DNA of 64,000 nt from Herbihabitans rhizosphaerae. GTDB taxonomy: Bacteria > Actinomycetota > Actinomycetes > Mycobacteriales > Pseudonocardiaceae. The position numbers and the translations under genes were made by a program. Position 1 is the stretch's first letter. Each line of letters starts with the position of its first letter. Location: positions 1 through 64,000 of the forward strand of contig NZ_SGWQ01000012.1 in assembly GCF_004216555.1 (NCBI RefSeq). Reading direction: 5' to 3'. Below, piece after piece: positions 33,834-45,138 of the stretch. The notes under the pieces were generated by a model. It had not been told where the DNA came from. It searched no databases and saw only the letters and a list, made by a program, of their open reading frames with translations.

Positions 33834-35504
33834 GTGACTCCCGCAGTGCTCGCCGACCTCGTCCGCTCGACCGCGGAGACAGTGCTCACCGAGCACGGTC
33901 TCGACACCGCCGTGCTCCCCGCGACGGTGACCGTCGAGCGACCCCGAAACCCCGAGCACGGCGACTACGCGACCAACGTCGCGCTCCAGGTGGCGAAGAA
34001 GGCCGGCGTCCCGCCGCGCGACCTCGCCGGCTGGCTGGCCGAGGCGCTGGCCGCCGACGTGACGATCACCAGCGCCGAGATCGCCGGCCCCGGCTTCATC
34101 AACCTGCGCATCGCCGCGGACGCCCAGGGCGAGATCGTGCGCCAGGTGCTGGACAAGGGCGCCGGCTACGGCAAGGGCGACGCGCTCACCGGCACGAGGA
34201 TGAACCTGGAGTTCGTGTCGGCCAACCCGACCGGGCCGCTGCACCTCGGCCATTCGCGCTGGGCGGCCTGCGGCGACGCGCTGGGCAGGGTGCTGACCGC
34301 GGCCGGCGCCGAGGTCACCCGCGAGTACTACATCAACGACGCCGGCGTGCAGATCGACAAGTTCGCCGCGTCGCTGATCGCCGCCGCGAAGGGCGAACCG
34401 GCGCCGGAGGACGGCTACGCCGGCGCCTACGTCGGCGACATCGCCGCGGAGATCCTGCGCCGCGAGCCGAGCGCGCTGTCGCTGCCGGACGACGAGCGCA
34501 CCCAGACCTTCCGTGACCTGGGCGTCGCGCTGATGCTGGAGGAGATCAAGCGCAGCCTGAGCGAGTTCGGCACCGAGTTCGACGTGTGGTCCTCGGAGAA
34601 GTCGATGTACGCGTCGGGCCGGGTCGAGGCGTCGGTCGAGGAGTTGAAGCAACACGGCCACCTGTACGAGGCCGACGGCGCGTGGTGGCTCAAGTCCAGC
34701 GACCTCGGCGACGACAAGGACCGTGTGGTCATCAAGAGCGACGGCGTGCCGGCCTACATCGCCGCCGACATCGCCTACCTGCTGGACAAGCTGGAGCGCG
34801 GGTTCGACCCGTGTATCTACATGCTCGGCTCGGACCACCACGGCTACATCGGGCGGCTCAAGGCCATCGCGTCGGCCTTCGATCACGACCCCGCCGTCGT
34901 CGAGGTGCTCATCGGGCAGTTGGTGAACCTGTTGCGCGGCGGCGTTCCGGTGAAGATGAGCAAGCGCGCCGGCACGATGATCACGCTGGAGGACCTGGTC
35001 GAGGCGGTCGGGGTGGACGCGGCGCGCTACGCGCTGGTCCGCTCGTCGCACACGTCCACTCTGGACATCGACATCGAGCTGTGGACCAAGCGTACCAACG
35101 ACAATCCGGTGTTCTACGTGCAGTACGCGCACGCGCGGCTGTCCTCCTTGCTGCGCAACGCTTCCGAACTCGGGCTCACCGTGCCCGACGCGGCCACGAC
35201 GGCGGCGGCCGACCTCGGCCTGCTCACCCATGAGCGCGAGGGCGACCTGATCCGCACCATCGGCGAGCTGGGACGGGTGATCTCCACCGCCGCCGAACTG
35301 CGCGAACCACACCGGGTCGCGCGCTATCTCGAAGACCTCGCCAGCGCGTACCACAAGTTCTACGACAGCTGCCGAGTTCTGCCCCAGGGCGACGAGCAGG
35401 CGACCGGGCTGACCACCGCGAGGCTGGCGCTGTGCGCGGCCGCGCGGCAGGTGCTGGCCAACGGGCTCGCGCTGCTCGGCGTCTCCGCACCCGAGCGGAT
35501 GTGA
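33834..35504 (+). CDS. argS: Arginyl-tRNA synthetase
   Basis: A 556-residue class I synthetase that charges tRNA-Arg. It has the ArgS N-terminal domain (1-100), the HIGH-type motif in [14 protein letters not shown], the KMSKR loop ([12 protein letters not shown]) and the DALR anticodon-binding domain at the end ([20 protein letters not shown]). GTG 33834 opens the frame. It is followed after 5 bases by lysA, the usual order in actinobacteria (argS-lysA-hom-thrC-thrB). Confidence 0.95.
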   Translation: MTPAVLADLVRSTAETVLTEHGLDTAVLPATVTVERPRNPEHGDYATNVALQVAKKAGVPPRDLAGWLAEALAADVTITSAEIAGPGFINLRIAADAQGEIVRQVLDKGAGYGKGDALTGTRMNLEFVSANPTGPLHLGHSRWAACGDALGRVLTAAGAEVTREYYINDAGVQIDKFAASLIAAAKGEPAPEDGYAGAYVGDIAAEILRREPSALSLPDDERTQTFRDLGVALMLEEIKRSLSEFGTEFDVWSSEKSMYASGRVEASVEELKQHGHLYEADGAWWLKSSDLGDDKDRVVIKSDGVPAYIAADIAYLLDKLERGFDPCIYMLGSDHHGYIGRLKAIASAFDHDPAVVEVLIGQLVNLLRGGVPVKMSKRAGTMITLEDLVEAVGVDAARYALVRSSHTSTLDIDIELWTKRTNDNPVFYVQYAHARLSSLLRNASELGLTVPDAATTAAADLGLLTHEREGDLIRTIGELGRVISTAAELREPHRVARYLEDLASAYHKFYDSCRVLPQGDEQATGLTTARLALCAAARQVLANGLALLGVSAPERM

Positions 35505-35509
35505 CCCGG

Positions 35510-36949
35510 ATGAGAGCACACCCAGCAGGACCCCGCCACGCCGATGTGGTCCAGCACAACGACACCGCGGGCCAACGACCGTCCACTGTGGACGACCTGG
35601 ACCTGCTGCACCCCGAGGTGTGGCCGCGAAATGCTTCCAGGGCAACGGATGGCGCGCTCGAACTGTCCGGAGTGGACGTTCGCGACCTCGCCGAGGAGTA
35701 CGGCACGCCGCTGTTCGTGGTGGACGAGGCGGACTTCCGCGCTCGCTGCGCCGAACACGTCGCCGCGTTCGGCGAGCCGTCGCTGGTGCACTACGCGTCC
35801 AAGGCGTTCCTGTCCGTGGAGATCGCCAAGTGGGTCGCCCAGGAAGGGCTGAGCCTGGACGTGTGCAGCGGCGGCGAGCTCGCCGTGGCGCTGCACGCGG
35901 ACTTCTCGCCGGAGCGGATCACGTTGCACGGCAACAACAAGTCCGTCGAGGAGCTGGTCGCCGCGCTGGACGCCGGCGTCGGCACGATCGTGCTTGACTC
36001 GTTCCACGAGATCGCCCGGCTGGACCATTTGGCGGTCGAGCGCGGGATCACCCAGGACGTGCTGGTGCGGGTGACCGTGGGCGTGGAGGCGCACACCCAC
36101 GAGTTCATCGCGACCGCGCACGAGGACCAGAAGTTCGGGTTCTCGCTGACCTCCGGCGACGCGGCCGAGGCGGCGCGGCGGGTGTTCAAGTCCGGCGGGC
36201 TGCGGCTGGTCGGCCTGCACAGCCACATCGGCTCGCAGATCTTCGACGCGGCCGGCTTCGAGGTGGCCGCGCACCGGGTGATCCGGCTGCTCGCGGAGCT
36301 GCGCGCCGAGCACGGTGTGGAGAAGATCGCCGCGATGGCCACCATCGACCTCGGTGGCGGCCTCGGCATCGCGTACACACCGGCCGACGATCCGCCGCCG
36401 CCCGCCTGGCTCGCCGAGCAGCTGCGCTCGATCGTGGCGCGCGAGTGCGCGGTGTACGGGCTGGACGTGCCGAAGGTCGCGGTCGAGCCGGGCCGCGCCA
36501 TCGCCGGACCGGGCACGGTGACCCTCTACGAGGTGGGCACCATCAAGGACGTTTCGTTGGGGCACAACACATTCCGGCGCTACGTGAGCGTGGACGGCGG
36601 GATGAGCGACAACATCCGCACGGCGCTCTACGACGCGGTCTACGACTGCCGGCTGGTCTCGCGCGGCGCCGAGCCGGGCGAGGAGGGCGACGGCGACGCG
36701 GTGCTGTGCCGCGTGGTCGGCAAGCACTGCGAGTCCGGCGACGTGGTGGTGCGCGACTGCTGGCTGCCCGGCGACCTCGCGCCCGGCGACCTGATCGCCG
36801 TCGCGGCCACCGGCGCGTACTGCTACTCGATGGCCAGCCGGTACAACGGACTGTTCCGCCCGGCCGTGGTCGCCGTGCGCGACGGGCAGTCGCGACTGTT
36901 GCTGCGCAGGGAAACCCTCGACGATCTGCTTCGGCTGGAGATGCCGTGA
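35510..36949 (+). CDS. lysA: Diaminopimelate decarboxylase
   Basis: A 479-residue PLP enzyme converting meso-diaminopimelate to lysine. The PLP lysine is in [11 protein letters not shown]; further motifs are [32 protein letters not shown] and the active-site [23 protein letters not shown] 35510 lies six bases past the argS stop; the longer frame upstream is argS sequence. Its TGA overlaps the GTG of hom, giving translational coupling. Confidence 0.95.
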   Translation: MRAHPAGPRHADVVQHNDTAGQRPSTVDDLDLLHPEVWPRNASRATDGALELSGVDVRDLAEEYGTPLFVVDEADFRARCAEHVAAFGEPSLVHYASKAFLSVEIAKWVAQEGLSLDVCSGGELAVALHADFSPERITLHGNNKSVEELVAALDAGVGTIVLDSFHEIARLDHLAVERGITQDVLVRVTVGVEAHTHEFIATAHEDQKFGFSLTSGDAAEAARRVFKSGGLRLVGLHSHIGSQIFDAAGFEVAAHRVIRLLAELRAEHGVEKIAAMATIDLGGGLGIAYTPADDPPPPAWLAEQLRSIVARECAVYGLDVPKVAVEPGRAIAGPGTVTLYEVGTIKDVSLGHNTFRRYVSVDGGMSDNIRTALYDAVYDCRLVSRGAEPGEEGDGDAVLCRVVGKHCESGDVVVRDCWLPGDLAPGDLIAVAATGAYCYSMASRYNGLFRPAVVAVRDGQSRLLLRRETLDDLLRLEMP

Positions 36950-38235
36950 ACCCGATCAAGGTAGCGCTGCTCGGCTGCGGCACGGTCGGCTCGGAGATCG
37001 CGCGGCTGCTCGATCACCACGGCGAGGACCTGGCCGCGCGGATCGGTGCGCCGGTCGAGTTGACCGGGATCGCGGTGCGCAGGCCGGACCGGCACCGCGA
37101 GGTGCGCGCCGACCTGCTCACCGCCGACGCCGCCGGGCTCGTCGCGTCCGATGTGGACATCGTGGTCGAGGTGATCGGCGGTATCGAGCCGGCCCGCACG
37201 CTGTTGCTGGATTCCTTGCGCGCCAACAAGTCCGTGGTCACCGCGAACAAGGCGCTGCTCGCCGAGCACGGTGCGGACCTGTACGCCGCGGCCGACGCCT
37301 CGGGTGCGGACCTGTACTTCGAGGCGGCCGTCGCGGGCGCGATCCCGCTGGTGCGGCCGCTGCGCGAATCGCTGGCCGGTGACCGGATCACCCGCGTGAT
37401 GGGCATCGTCAACGGCACCACGAACTACATCCTGTCCGAAATGGACTCGACCGGCGCCGGCTACGCCGAGACGCTGGAGGAGGCCTCCCGGCTCGGCTAC
37501 GCGGAGGCCGACCCGACCGCCGACGTGGACGGCTACGACGCGGCGTCCAAGGCCGCGATCCTCGCCTCCATCGCCTTCCACACCAGGGTCACCGCCTCGG
37601 ACGTACACCGCGAGGGCATCAGCTCGGTCACCCCGTCCGACATCGCCGCCGCCCGCGCGCTCGGCTGCACGATCAAGCTGCTGGCGATCTGCGAGCGGGT
37701 CGGCGAGCCCGGCGAGGAGCACGTGTCGGTGCGGGTGCACCCGGCGATGCTGTCCAAGTCGCACCCGTTGGCCAGCGTCGGCGGCGCGTTCAACGCGGTG
37801 TTCGTGCAGGCGGACGCGGCCGGACAGCTCATGTTCTACGGCCAGGGCGCCGGGGGAGCGCCGACCGCGAGCGCCGTGCTCGGCGATCTCGTCGCGGTGG
37901 CGCGCAATCGCGTCGCCGGTGGGCGCGGGCCGCGCGAGTCGGCATACGCGGCGCTGCCCGTGCGGCCGATCGGGAAGGTGTCCACGCGGTACCACATCAG
38001 CCTGGACGTGGCCGATCGCGCCGGCGTGCTCGCCTCGGTCGCCGAGGTGTTCGCCAAGCACGACGTGAGCATCGCCGCCGTGCGCCAGGAGGGGCGGGTG
38101 GGCGACGCGAGCCTGGTGATCGTCACGCACGCGGCGCCCGACCACGCGCTCCAGTCCACTGTGGACGATGTGCGGCAGCTCGCGGTGGTGCACGACGTGG
38201 TGAGTGTGATGCGGGTGGAGGGCGAACAGTCATGA
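36946..38235 (+). CDS. hom: Homoserine dehydrogenase
   Basis: A 429-residue enzyme reducing aspartate semialdehyde to homoserine with NAD(P)H. The nucleotide-binding loop [16 protein letters not shown], the catalytic domain ([50 protein letters not shown]) and a C-terminal ACT domain ([20 protein letters not shown]) for threonine feedback are all seen. Start GTG overlaps lysA (GTGA); end overlaps thrC (ATGA). Confidence 0.95.
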   Translation: MNPIKVALLGCGTVGSEIARLLDHHGEDLAARIGAPVELTGIAVRRPDRHREVRADLLTADAAGLVASDVDIVVEVIGGIEPARTLLLDSLRANKSVVTANKALLAEHGADLYAAADASGADLYFEAAVAGAIPLVRPLRESLAGDRITRVMGIVNGTTNYILSEMDSTGAGYAETLEEASRLGYAEADPTADVDGYDAASKAAILASIAFHTRVTASDVHREGISSVTPSDIAAARALGCTIKLLAICERVGEPGEEHVSVRVHPAMLSKSHPLASVGGAFNAVFVQADAAGQLMFYGQGAGGAPTASAVLGDLVAVARNRVAGGRGPRESAYAALPVRPIGKVSTRYHISLDVADRAGVLASVAEVFAKHDVSIAAVRQEGRVGDASLVIVTHAAPDHALQSTVDDVRQLAVVHDVVSVMRVEGEQS

Positions 38236-39320
38236 CCCCCGACGTGGCCACAGCACAGTCCGTCCGGCACGGCTGGCCGGGCGTGATCGCCGCCTACCCG
38301 GACCGGATTCCGTTGCCGGACAACGCGAAACCCGTCACCCTGCACGAGGGTGGCACCCCGCTGGTGCCCGCGCCGCACCTGTCCGAGCTGACCGGCTGCG
38401 AGGTGCACCTCAAGGTCGAGGGCGCCAACCCGACCGGCTCGTTCAAGGACCGCGGCATGACCGTGGCGATGACCTACGCGCTCGCGCAGGGCGCCCGAGG
38501 CGTGATCTGCGCGTCCACCGGCAACACCTCCGCGTCGGCCGCCGCGTACGCCGCGCGCGCCGGGCTGGAGTGCGCCGTGCTGGTGCCGCGCGGCAAGATC
38601 GCGCTGGGCAAGCTGTCCCAGGCGGTCATGCACGGCGCCCACATCCTGCAGATCGACGGCAACTTCGACGACTGCCTGGAGCTGGCCGCCAAGACCGCCG
38701 CCGAGTACCCGATCGAGCTGGTCAACTCGGTCAACCCGGTGCGGCTGATCGGCCAGCGCAGCGCCGCGTGGGAGATCTGCGACGAACTCGGCCGCGCGCC
38801 GGACGTGCACTGTCTCCCGGTCGGCAACGCGGGCAACATCACCGCCTACTGGCAGGGCTACTCGGCCTACTTCGGCGACGGCGTGATCGACACGGCGCCG
38901 CGCATGTTCGGCTTCCAGGCCGCCGGCGCCGCACCGCTGGTGCTCGGCGAGCCGGTCGCCGAGCCGGAGACGATCGCCACCGCGATCCGGGTCGGCAGCC
39001 CGGCGTCCTGGACCGGTGCGGTGACCGCCCGCGACGAGTCGAAGGGCCTGTTCGAGGCGATCACCGACGAGAAGATCCTGGAGGCGTACCGGCTTCTGGC
39101 CGCGCGTGAGGGCGTGTTCGTCGAGCCGGCGTCGGCCACCAGCGTCGCCGGCCTGCTCGCCACCTCGGCGGACGGCCGGCTGCCGCGCGGCTCCACCGTG
39201 GTGTGCACGCTGACCGGGCACGGGTTGAAGGACCCGGACACGGCACTGCGCGATGTCGCCGAGGTGGAGCCGGTGCCGGTGCTCGCCTCCGCCGTCGCGG
39301 CCGCGCTGGAGCTGGCGTGA
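38232..39320 (+). CDS. thrC: Threonine synthase
   Basis: A 362-residue fold-type II PLP enzyme that turns O-phosphohomoserine into threonine. The PLP lysine is in [36 protein letters not shown] and [16 protein letters not shown] (phosphate cup) follow. Length matches the short actinobacterial ThrC. It is coupled to hom by ATGA and to thrB by GTGA. Confidence 0.95.
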   Translation: MTPDVATAQSVRHGWPGVIAAYPDRIPLPDNAKPVTLHEGGTPLVPAPHLSELTGCEVHLKVEGANPTGSFKDRGMTVAMTYALAQGARGVICASTGNTSASAAAYAARAGLECAVLVPRGKIALGKLSQAVMHGAHILQIDGNFDDCLELAAKTAAEYPIELVNSVNPVRLIGQRSAAWEICDELGRAPDVHCLPVGNAGNITAYWQGYSAYFGDGVIDTAPRMFGFQAAGAAPLVLGEPVAEPETIATAIRVGSPASWTGAVTARDESKGLFEAITDEKILEAYRLLAAREGVFVEPASATSVAGLLATSADGRLPRGSTVVCTLTGHGLKDPDTALRDVAEVEPVPVLASAVAAALELA

Positions 39321-40198
39321 GGGTTGGCGATGCAGTGCGGGTGACCGTGCCCGCATCCACCGCGAATCTCGGCTCCGGCTTCGACGCGCTCGGCATGGCG
39401 CTCGCGCTGCACGACGTGGTCGAGGCCAGGGTGACCGACGGCGGCCTGTCCATCGAGGTCACCGGCGAGGCTCCGGACTCGGGCCGGCACGGCGAGCGGC
39501 ACCTGGTGGTCAAGGCGTTCCGGGCCGCCTCGCGGCACCTCGGAGCGACCCCGCCCGGGCTCGCGTTGCGCTGCGTGAACGCGATCCCGCACTCCCGCGG
39601 TCTCGGTTCCTCGGCGTCCGCCCTGGTCGCCGGTGTGGCCGCGGCGTACGGGCTCGCGGGCGTTCCGCTCGACGAGCACGCACTGCGAATCGCCGCCGGT
39701 TTCGAGGGGCACGCGGACAACGCGGCGGCCAGCCTGTCCGGCGGGCTCGCCCTGGCCTGGGCCGAGGGTGAGGAGTTTCACGCCCTGCGGCTGGACCCGC
39801 ATCCCGATCTTCGGCCCGTGGTGCTGATCCCGCACGAACGGTCGGCAACCGCCGTGACCAGGGGACTGCTGCCGGACACCGTGCCGCACACCGACGCCGC
39901 GTTCGCCGCGGGCCGGTGCGCGCTGGCCGTGCAGGCCGTCACCGCCCGGCCCGACCTGCTGCTGGCCGCCACCGACGACCGGTTGCACCAGCCGTACCGA
40001 GAGAGCGCCTGGCCCGCGACCATGGCACTCGTTCGAGCGCTTCGAGCACGGGGAGTAGCGGCCGCCGTGTCCGGCGCGGGCCCCACGGTGATCGCCTTCC
40101 CGCGTGCCGGCGAGCTGCCGTCGGGGCTGGACACGGCCGGCTTCGAGGCACGTGAGCTGGCCGTTGACCGCGACGGCGTGCGCGTCGAGCAGGCGTAG
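39317..40198 (+). CDS. thrB: Homoserine kinase
   Basis: A 293-residue GHMP-family kinase phosphorylating homoserine. Motif 1 [20 protein letters not shown], the ATP-binding loop [16 protein letters not shown] and motif 3 [15 protein letters not shown] are present. It starts with GTG at 39317, overlapping the thrC stop, and is the last gene of the argS-lysA-hom-thrC-thrB run. Confidence 0.95.
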   Translation: MRVGDAVRVTVPASTANLGSGFDALGMALALHDVVEARVTDGGLSIEVTGEAPDSGRHGERHLVVKAFRAASRHLGATPPGLALRCVNAIPHSRGLGSSASALVAGVAAAYGLAGVPLDEHALRIAAGFEGHADNAAASLSGGLALAWAEGEEFHALRLDPHPDLRPVVLIPHERSATAVTRGLLPDTVPHTDAAFAAGRCALAVQAVTARPDLLLAATDDRLHQPYRESAWPATMALVRALRARGVAAAVSGAGPTVIAFPRAGELPSGLDTAGFEARELAVDRDGVRVEQA

Positions 40199-40557
40199 TC
40201 CGCGACACGGTTCGCGGGGGTGGTTCTTGCACCATGCGGTACGGCCGTCTAGGCTCTGTGGCGTTAGGTCACCGCGCGCACGGCGCCCGGTGCCGTTCCC
40301 GGGGAATCTTTCCGGGTCGCATCTTCCGCTGGAGAGTCGGCTCGCGCTACCAGCCTGAGCCGGTTGTCGACGGATACCCGATCGCCGTGGTGACCGAGAT
40401 GCTTCGTGTAGGCAGCCAACTCGCTCGCTTGGCCTTTCGTCTGGTCAGGCAAGTGGCGGGGGCTCGCCCACAGCGGGGAGACAAGCCGTCCCGCATTCCG
40501 CCGGGAGGCAGTCCGCTGGTCCGCGTTGGAGGCGAGGACCGGTCAGGAAGGACATGT
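40199..40557 (+). promoter_or_regulatory. Long leader of rho
   Basis: About 360 bases separate thrB from the rho start. An open frame runs through part of it but has no family-like sequence or ribosome site. Long untranslated leaders are usual for rho, whose product limits its own synthesis by terminating in the leader; this is inferred here from position only. Confidence 0.4.
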
Positions 40558-42648
40558 GTGAGCAACACCGATTTGTTGAACAGCGATGCGGACGCTGGCG
40601 CTTCTGACGCGCCCACGACTGGATCGACCCAGTCCACCGAGGCCCCACCGGCCTCGCAGCCCGTTTCGCAGGACACGGCGGCAAACACCGAGCAGGTCGC
40701 GGAGAAGCCGCAGGCCAACGGGGGTACGGCCCGCCGCAGGGGAGGGTTGACCGGAATGGTGCTCGCGGAGCTTCGCGAGCTCGCCGGCCAGCTCGGCATC
40801 ACCGGCACGACCGGGATGCGCAAGGGGGAGCTGATCGCCGCCATCAAGGAGCGGCAGAACGCGTCCGGCTCGTCGGACACGCTCCCGCTGAACGGCGTCG
40901 GCGACAAGCCGGCCGAGAAGCCGGTTCAGCAGGACCCGCCGGCCGAGAAGGTCGCCGACACACCTGCCGACAAGCCTTCGGAGGACAAGGCCGACAAGCC
41001 TGAGCAGGGCGAATCCAAGGAGCAGGCCAAGACCTCCTCCGCGACTTCCTCTGCGACCTCTTCCGGGCAGGACCAGCCGGCCGACTCGGCCACCGAGTCC
41101 GGCACGCGCAACCGTCGCCGCAGGTCCAGCCGTCCGGCGGGCTCTGACGGCGAGGCCAAGGGCGGCTCCGGCGACGGCCAGAACGAGCGTCAGCAGAGCG
41201 ACCGCAACCAGGGTGACCGCAACCAGGGCGAGCGCCAGCAGAACGACCGCAATCAGAGCGGCCGTGACCAGGGCGACCGCAATCAGGGTGGCCGTGACCG
41301 TGACCAGGGCGGTCGCAACGATCGCAACCAGGGCGGCCGCAACAACGACCGCAACGACCGCAACCAGGGCGGCCGCAACAACGACGACGACGATGACGAG
41401 CGGGGCGGGCGGCGCGGCCGCCGGTTCCGGGATCGTCGCCGCCGTGGCGGTGGCACCGGCGGCGGCCGGGGTGACGGCGGCACCGACACCGAGATCCGCG
41501 AGGACGACGTGCTGCTGCCCGTCGCCGGCGTGCTCGACGTGCTGGAGAACTACGCGTTCGTGCGCACCTCCGGCTACCTCGCCGGCCCGGACGACGTGTA
41601 CGTCTCGCTGTCCCTGGTGCGCAAGTACGGCCTGCGTCGCGGTGACGCGATCACCGGCCAGGTGCGTCAGCCGCGCGAGGGTGAGCAGCAGCGGCAGAAG
41701 TTCAACCCGCTGGTGCGCGTCGAGACGATCAACGGTCTCGAGCCGGACGCGGCCAAGCAGCGGCCCGAGTTCACCAAGCTCACCCCGCTGTACCCGAACG
41801 AGCGGCTGCGCCTCGAGACCGAGCCGCACCACCTCACCACGCGGGTGATCGACCTGGTGATGCCGATCGGCAAGGGGCAGCGCGCGCTGATCGTGTCGCC
41901 GCCCAAGGCCGGCAAGACGATGGTGCTGCAGTCGATCGCCAACGCGATCACCACCAACAACCCCGAGTGCTACCTGATGGTGGTGCTCGTGGACGAGCGG
42001 CCGGAAGAGGTCACCGACATGCAGCGGTCGGTGAAGGGCGAGGTCATCGCCTCCACCTTCGACCGCCCGCCGTCGGACCACACCACGGTCGCCGAGCTGT
42101 CCATCGAGCGGGCCAAGCGTCTGGTCGAGATGGGCCACGACGTGGTCGTGCTGCTCGACTCGATCACCCGTCTGGGCCGCGCGTACAACCTGGCGGCCCC
42201 GGCGTCCGGCCGGATCCTGTCCGGTGGTGTCGACTCGACCGCGCTGTTCCCGCCGAAGCGGTTCCTCGGCGCGGCACGCAACATCGAGGGTGGCGGCTCG
42301 CTGACCATCTTCGCCACCGCGTTGGTGGAGACCGGTTCCGCCGGTGACACGGTGATCTACGAGGAGTTCAAGGGCACCGGCAACGCCGAGCTCAAGCTGG
42401 ACCGCAAGATCGCCGACAAGCGGATCTTCCCCGCGGTGGACGTGGACGCGTCCAGCACCCGCAAGGAGGAGCTGCTGCTGTCGCCGGACGAGCTGGCGGT
42501 CACCGTCAAGCTGCGCAGGGTGCTCGGTGCACTGGATTCGCAGGCCGCGGTCGAGCTGCTGCTCGACCGGCTGCGCAAGACACGCACCAACATCGAGTTC
42601 CTGATGAACGTCGCGAAGACCACGCCGGGCTCCGGCGGGGACGAATAG
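40558..42648 (+). CDS. rho: Transcription termination factor Rho
   Basis: A 696-residue actinobacterial Rho, an RNA-dependent ATPase helicase that ends transcription. Order: disordered N-terminus (1-60), a Rho_N/SAP-like domain (GGLTGMVLAELRELAGQLGI), an insertion of about 200 residues rich in Lys/Glu/Ser and then in RNQGGR/NDRN repeats, a cold-shock RNA-binding domain (VAGVLDVLENYAFVRTSGYL), and the RecA-like core with Walker A SPPKAGKT. GTG 40558 follows CAGGAAGGACAT; the longer frame from 40234 is leader. Confidence 0.95.
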   Translation: MSNTDLLNSDADAGASDAPTTGSTQSTEAPPASQPVSQDTAANTEQVAEKPQANGGTARRRGGLTGMVLAELRELAGQLGITGTTGMRKGELIAAIKERQNASGSSDTLPLNGVGDKPAEKPVQQDPPAEKVADTPADKPSEDKADKPEQGESKEQAKTSSATSSATSSGQDQPADSATESGTRNRRRRSSRPAGSDGEAKGGSGDGQNERQQSDRNQGDRNQGERQQNDRNQSGRDQGDRNQGGRDRDQGGRNDRNQGGRNNDRNDRNQGGRNNDDDDDERGGRRGRRFRDRRRRGGGTGGGRGDGGTDTEIREDDVLLPVAGVLDVLENYAFVRTSGYLAGPDDVYVSLSLVRKYGLRRGDAITGQVRQPREGEQQRQKFNPLVRVETINGLEPDAAKQRPEFTKLTPLYPNERLRLETEPHHLTTRVIDLVMPIGKGQRALIVSPPKAGKTMVLQSIANAITTNNPECYLMVVLVDERPEEVTDMQRSVKGEVIASTFDRPPSDHTTVAELSIERAKRLVEMGHDVVVLLDSITRLGRAYNLAAPASGRILSGGVDSTALFPPKRFLGAARNIEGGGSLTIFATALVETGSAGDTVIYEEFKGTGNAELKLDRKIADKRIFPAVDVDASSTRKEELLLSPDELAVTVKLRRVLGALDSQAAVELLLDRLRKTRTNIEFLMNVAKTTPGSGGDE

Positions 42649-42772
42649 GAATAACGGGCTGCGGCCCCGCGTTCCAGTCCCCGCCAGCCCGTCTGGCACA
42701 CTGGTTCGAGGTCCGGCACCGGTTCACCTCATGCTGATTCGAGGACCCGGGGCCATCTGAGAAAGGGACACC

Positions 42773-42985
42773 ATGAAGACCGGTATTCACCCCGAGTACG
42801 TCACCACCGAGGTGGTGTGCGGCTGCGGGAACACGTTCAGCACCCGTAGCACCAAGACGTCCGGCCACATCCACGTCGAGGTCTGCTCCAACTGCCACCC
42901 GTTCTACACGGGCAAGCAGAAGATCCTGGACACCGGCGGCCGGGTCGCCAAGTTCGAGGCGCGCTACGGAAAGCGCAAGAAGTAG
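42773..42985 (+). CDS. rpmE: 50S ribosomal protein bL31 (zinc-binding type)
   Basis: A 70-residue protein with the four Cys zinc-site pattern CGCG near residue 16 and CSNC near 38, and the ending [10 protein letters not shown]. These residues define the zinc-containing C+ form of bL31, in contrast to the zinc-free paralogue made in zinc shortage. The ATG follows GAGAAAGGGACACC. It sits between rho and prfA, as in most actinobacteria. Confidence 0.95.
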   Translation: MKTGIHPEYVTTEVVCGCGNTFSTRSTKTSGHIHVEVCSNCHPFYTGKQKILDTGGRVAKFEARYGKRKK

Positions 42986-42993
42986 CGACTTTC

Positions 42994-43025
42994 ACGGCGC
43001 CCACCCATGCTCGGGTGGGCGCCGT
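42994..43025. terminator. Terminator after rpmE
   Basis: ACGGCGCCCACCC (42994-43006) and its exact complement (43013-43025) form a 13-bp stem with a 6-base loop just after the rpmE stop. It precedes the prfA start and shows that the longer upstream prfA frame is not translated. Confidence 0.7.
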
Positions 43026-43051
43026 TGTCGTGTCCGGAGGAAGGAGGCGCG

Positions 43052-44143
43052 GTGACCGTGTCAGCCGATACGTCGAGCCTGCGGTCGCTGCTGGCCGAAT
43101 ACGCCGAGCTGGAGCGGCAGATGGCCGATCCGGCTCTGCACTCCGACCTGGTGAACGCACGCAAGATCGGCCGCCGGCACGCCGAGCTGAGCCCGATCGC
43201 CAAGACCGTCGAGGAGCTCGAGACGGTCAGGGCCGATCTGGCCGCCGCGCGCGAACTGGCCGAGGAGGACGCCTCGTTCGCCGAGGAGGCGCGCACCCTG
43301 GCGGCGCGCGCCGACGAGCTGGACGCGAAGCTGTTCGAGCTGCTGCTCCCGCGCGACCAGCACGACTCGGCCGACATGCTGATGGAGATCAAGTCCGGCG
43401 AGGGCGGCGAGGAGTCCGCACTGTTCGCCGGTGATCTGCTGCGGATGTACCTGCGCTACGCCGAGCGGCACGGCTGGCGCGCCGAGGTCCTCGACTCGAC
43501 CGAGTCCGACCTGGGCGGCTACAAGGACGCCACGGTCGCGATCAAGACCAAGGGCGCCCAGATCGACGGCGTGTGGGCGCGGCTGAAGTTCGAGGGCGGC
43601 GTGCACCGGGTGCAGCGCGTTCCGGTCACCGAGTCGCAGGGGCGCATCCACACCTCGGCGGCCGGCGTGCTCGTGTACCCGGACTTGGACGACGCTGTGG
43701 ACGCCGCTGAAATCCCCGAGAAGGACCTGCGCGTCGACGTGTACCGCTCGTCGGGCAAGGGCGGGCAGAGCGTGAACACCACCGACTCCGCCGTGCGGAT
43801 CACCCACCTGCCCACCGGCATCGTGGTCTCCTGCCAGAACGAGCGCAGTCAGTTGCAGAACAAGACCCGCGCGATGCAGGTGCTGCGCGCGCGTCTGGCG
43901 GCGGCCGCCGAGGAGGAGGCGGCCAAGCAGGCGGCCGACGCCCGGCGCAGCCAGGTGCGCACGGTCGACCGTTCCGAGCGGGTGCGCACCTACAACTTCC
44001 CGGAGAACCGCATCTCCGACCACCGCGTCGGCTACAAGGCGCACAACCTGGACGCGGTGCTCGACGGCGACCTGGACGGCGTGCTGGACGCGCTGGCGGA
44101 GGCGGACCGGGCCGAGCGGCTCGCCGCACACGCCGATGGCTGA
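43052..44143 (+). CDS. prfA: Peptide chain release factor 1
   Basis: A 363-residue release factor that reads UAA and UAG. The stop-recognition tripeptide is in [14 protein letters not shown], and the peptide-release GGQ is in [20 protein letters not shown]. The N-terminal coiled-coil region (1-110) and the end are family-typical. GTG 43052 follows GGAGGAAGGAGGCGCG (GTG 43058 is also possible). The 3' end overlaps prmC, whose product methylates this GGQ. Confidence 0.94.
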   Translation: MTVSADTSSLRSLLAEYAELERQMADPALHSDLVNARKIGRRHAELSPIAKTVEELETVRADLAAARELAEEDASFAEEARTLAARADELDAKLFELLLPRDQHDSADMLMEIKSGEGGEESALFAGDLLRMYLRYAERHGWRAEVLDSTESDLGGYKDATVAIKTKGAQIDGVWARLKFEGGVHRVQRVPVTESQGRIHTSAAGVLVYPDLDDAVDAAEIPEKDLRVDVYRSSGKGGQSVNTTDSAVRITHLPTGIVVSCQNERSQLQNKTRAMQVLRARLAAAAEEEAAKQAADARRSQVRTVDRSERVRTYNFPENRISDHRVGYKAHNLDAVLDGDLDGVLDALAEADRAERLAAHADG

Positions 44144-45005
44144 CAGACGCACGCCGCTGCGCCTCGCGATCATCGAGGTGTCGCGGGATCTCACCGAGGC
44201 GGGCGTCGCGTCGCCGCGCACCGACGCGGAGCTGCTCGTCGCGCACGTGCTCGGCGTCGATCGCTCCAAGCTGGTGATGGTGCCGTCGCTCGATCCGTCC
44301 CAAATGGACACTCTGGGCGCGCTGGTGGCCCGCCGCGTTCGCCGTGAGCCGCTGCAGCACCTGCTCGGGTACGCGCCGATGGGTGAGATCACCGTCGAGG
44401 TCGGCACCGGCGTGTTCGTGCCCCGGCCGGAGACCGAGCTGCTGTTCGCCTGGGGAACCGTTGCGCTGCAAGGGGTTCCCGATCCGGTGGTGGTCGACCT
44501 GTGCACCGGTACCGGCGTGCTGGCGTTGGCCGTCGCGCACGCCCGGCCGGACGCCACCGTGCACGCGGTCGACCGGGATCCGACCGCGCTGTCCTGGGCG
44601 CGCCGCAACGCCGACGCGCGCGCGACTCACGGTGACACACCGATCCGGTTGCACGCCGGGGACGTCGCCGATCCCGCGCTGCTGTCCGAAATGGACGCGT
44701 CGGTCGATCTCGTCGTCTGCAACCCGCCCTACGTCCCGGCCGGCACCCCGGTGCCGCCCGAAGTCGCCGACCACGACCCGCCGGCCGCGGTGTTCGCCGG
44801 CGCCGACGGGTTGGACGTGATCCGCCACGTGATCACCTGCGCGGTGCGACTGCTGCGCCCCGGCGGCGTCCTGGCCATCGAGCACGACGACTCGCACAGC
44901 TCCTCGGTCCCCGCGCTCCTGACCGCCCGCTCCCTGCTCACCGACGTCGAGGACCACCCCGACCTCGCCGGCCGCCCCCGCTACGCCACCGCCCGCCGCC
45001 GTTGA
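44136..45005 (+). CDS. prmC: Release factor glutamine methyltransferase
   Basis: A 289-residue SAM-dependent enzyme that methylates the Gln of GGQ in release factors. Motifs: [15 protein letters not shown], the SAM site [20 protein letters not shown] and the catalytic NPPY in [13 protein letters not shown]. It overlaps prfA by 8 bases. Behind it an inserted nuclease-like gene separates it from sua5, which normally follows closely. Confidence 0.94.
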   Translation: MADRRTPLRLAIIEVSRDLTEAGVASPRTDAELLVAHVLGVDRSKLVMVPSLDPSQMDTLGALVARRVRREPLQHLLGYAPMGEITVEVGTGVFVPRPETELLFAWGTVALQGVPDPVVVDLCTGTGVLALAVAHARPDATVHAVDRDPTALSWARRNADARATHGDTPIRLHAGDVADPALLSEMDASVDLVVCNPPYVPAGTPVPPEVADHDPPAAVFAGADGLDVIRHVITCAVRLLRPGGVLAIEHDDSHSSSVPALLTARSLLTDVEDHPDLAGRPRYATARRR

Positions 45006-45030
45006 CGGACTTTAGCGGGCTAAAGTACGC
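45006..45030. repeat. Left palindromic border of the DUF559 unit
   Basis: Palindrome ACTTTAGCGGGCTAAAGT at 45009-45026, beginning one base after the prmC stop region. Reading inward, 45006-45030 matches the complement of 46039-46063 at all but one position, so the two borders are inverted repeats, each itself a palindrome. It may also end prmC transcription. Confidence 0.85.
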
Positions 45031-45138
45031 ACGCATAAGGTGGCGCGGAAGTCAAACGCGAATTGTATTCTGTGGATAACTGTGGCGCTGTGGATTGCTC
45101 GCGACATGGATGCGGGCTGATGCGGCAGACTGCGAAAC

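Noticed and set aside
33738-35645. A 635-codon open frame on the minus strand opposite argS
   Set aside because: It mirrors argS, has shadow-like composition (Arg/His/Gly/Val rich) and no family motifs; many similar long antisense frames arise from high GC content.
40543-42699. A 718-codon frame opposite rho
   Set aside because: Antisense shadow of rho; its repeats are the complement of the Rho low-complexity tract.
45009-45026. Palindrome after prmC read as a plain terminator
   Set aside because: The same 25 bases occur between two divergent genes at 7166, where termination makes no sense, and the inverted copy lies inside a coding end; a terminator role can at most be secondary.
45071-45079. 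TGTGGATAA, a perfect DnaA-box match upstream of the DUF559 gene
   Set aside because: A single box without others nearby, without an AT-rich unwinding region and without dnaA or dnaN; not an origin.
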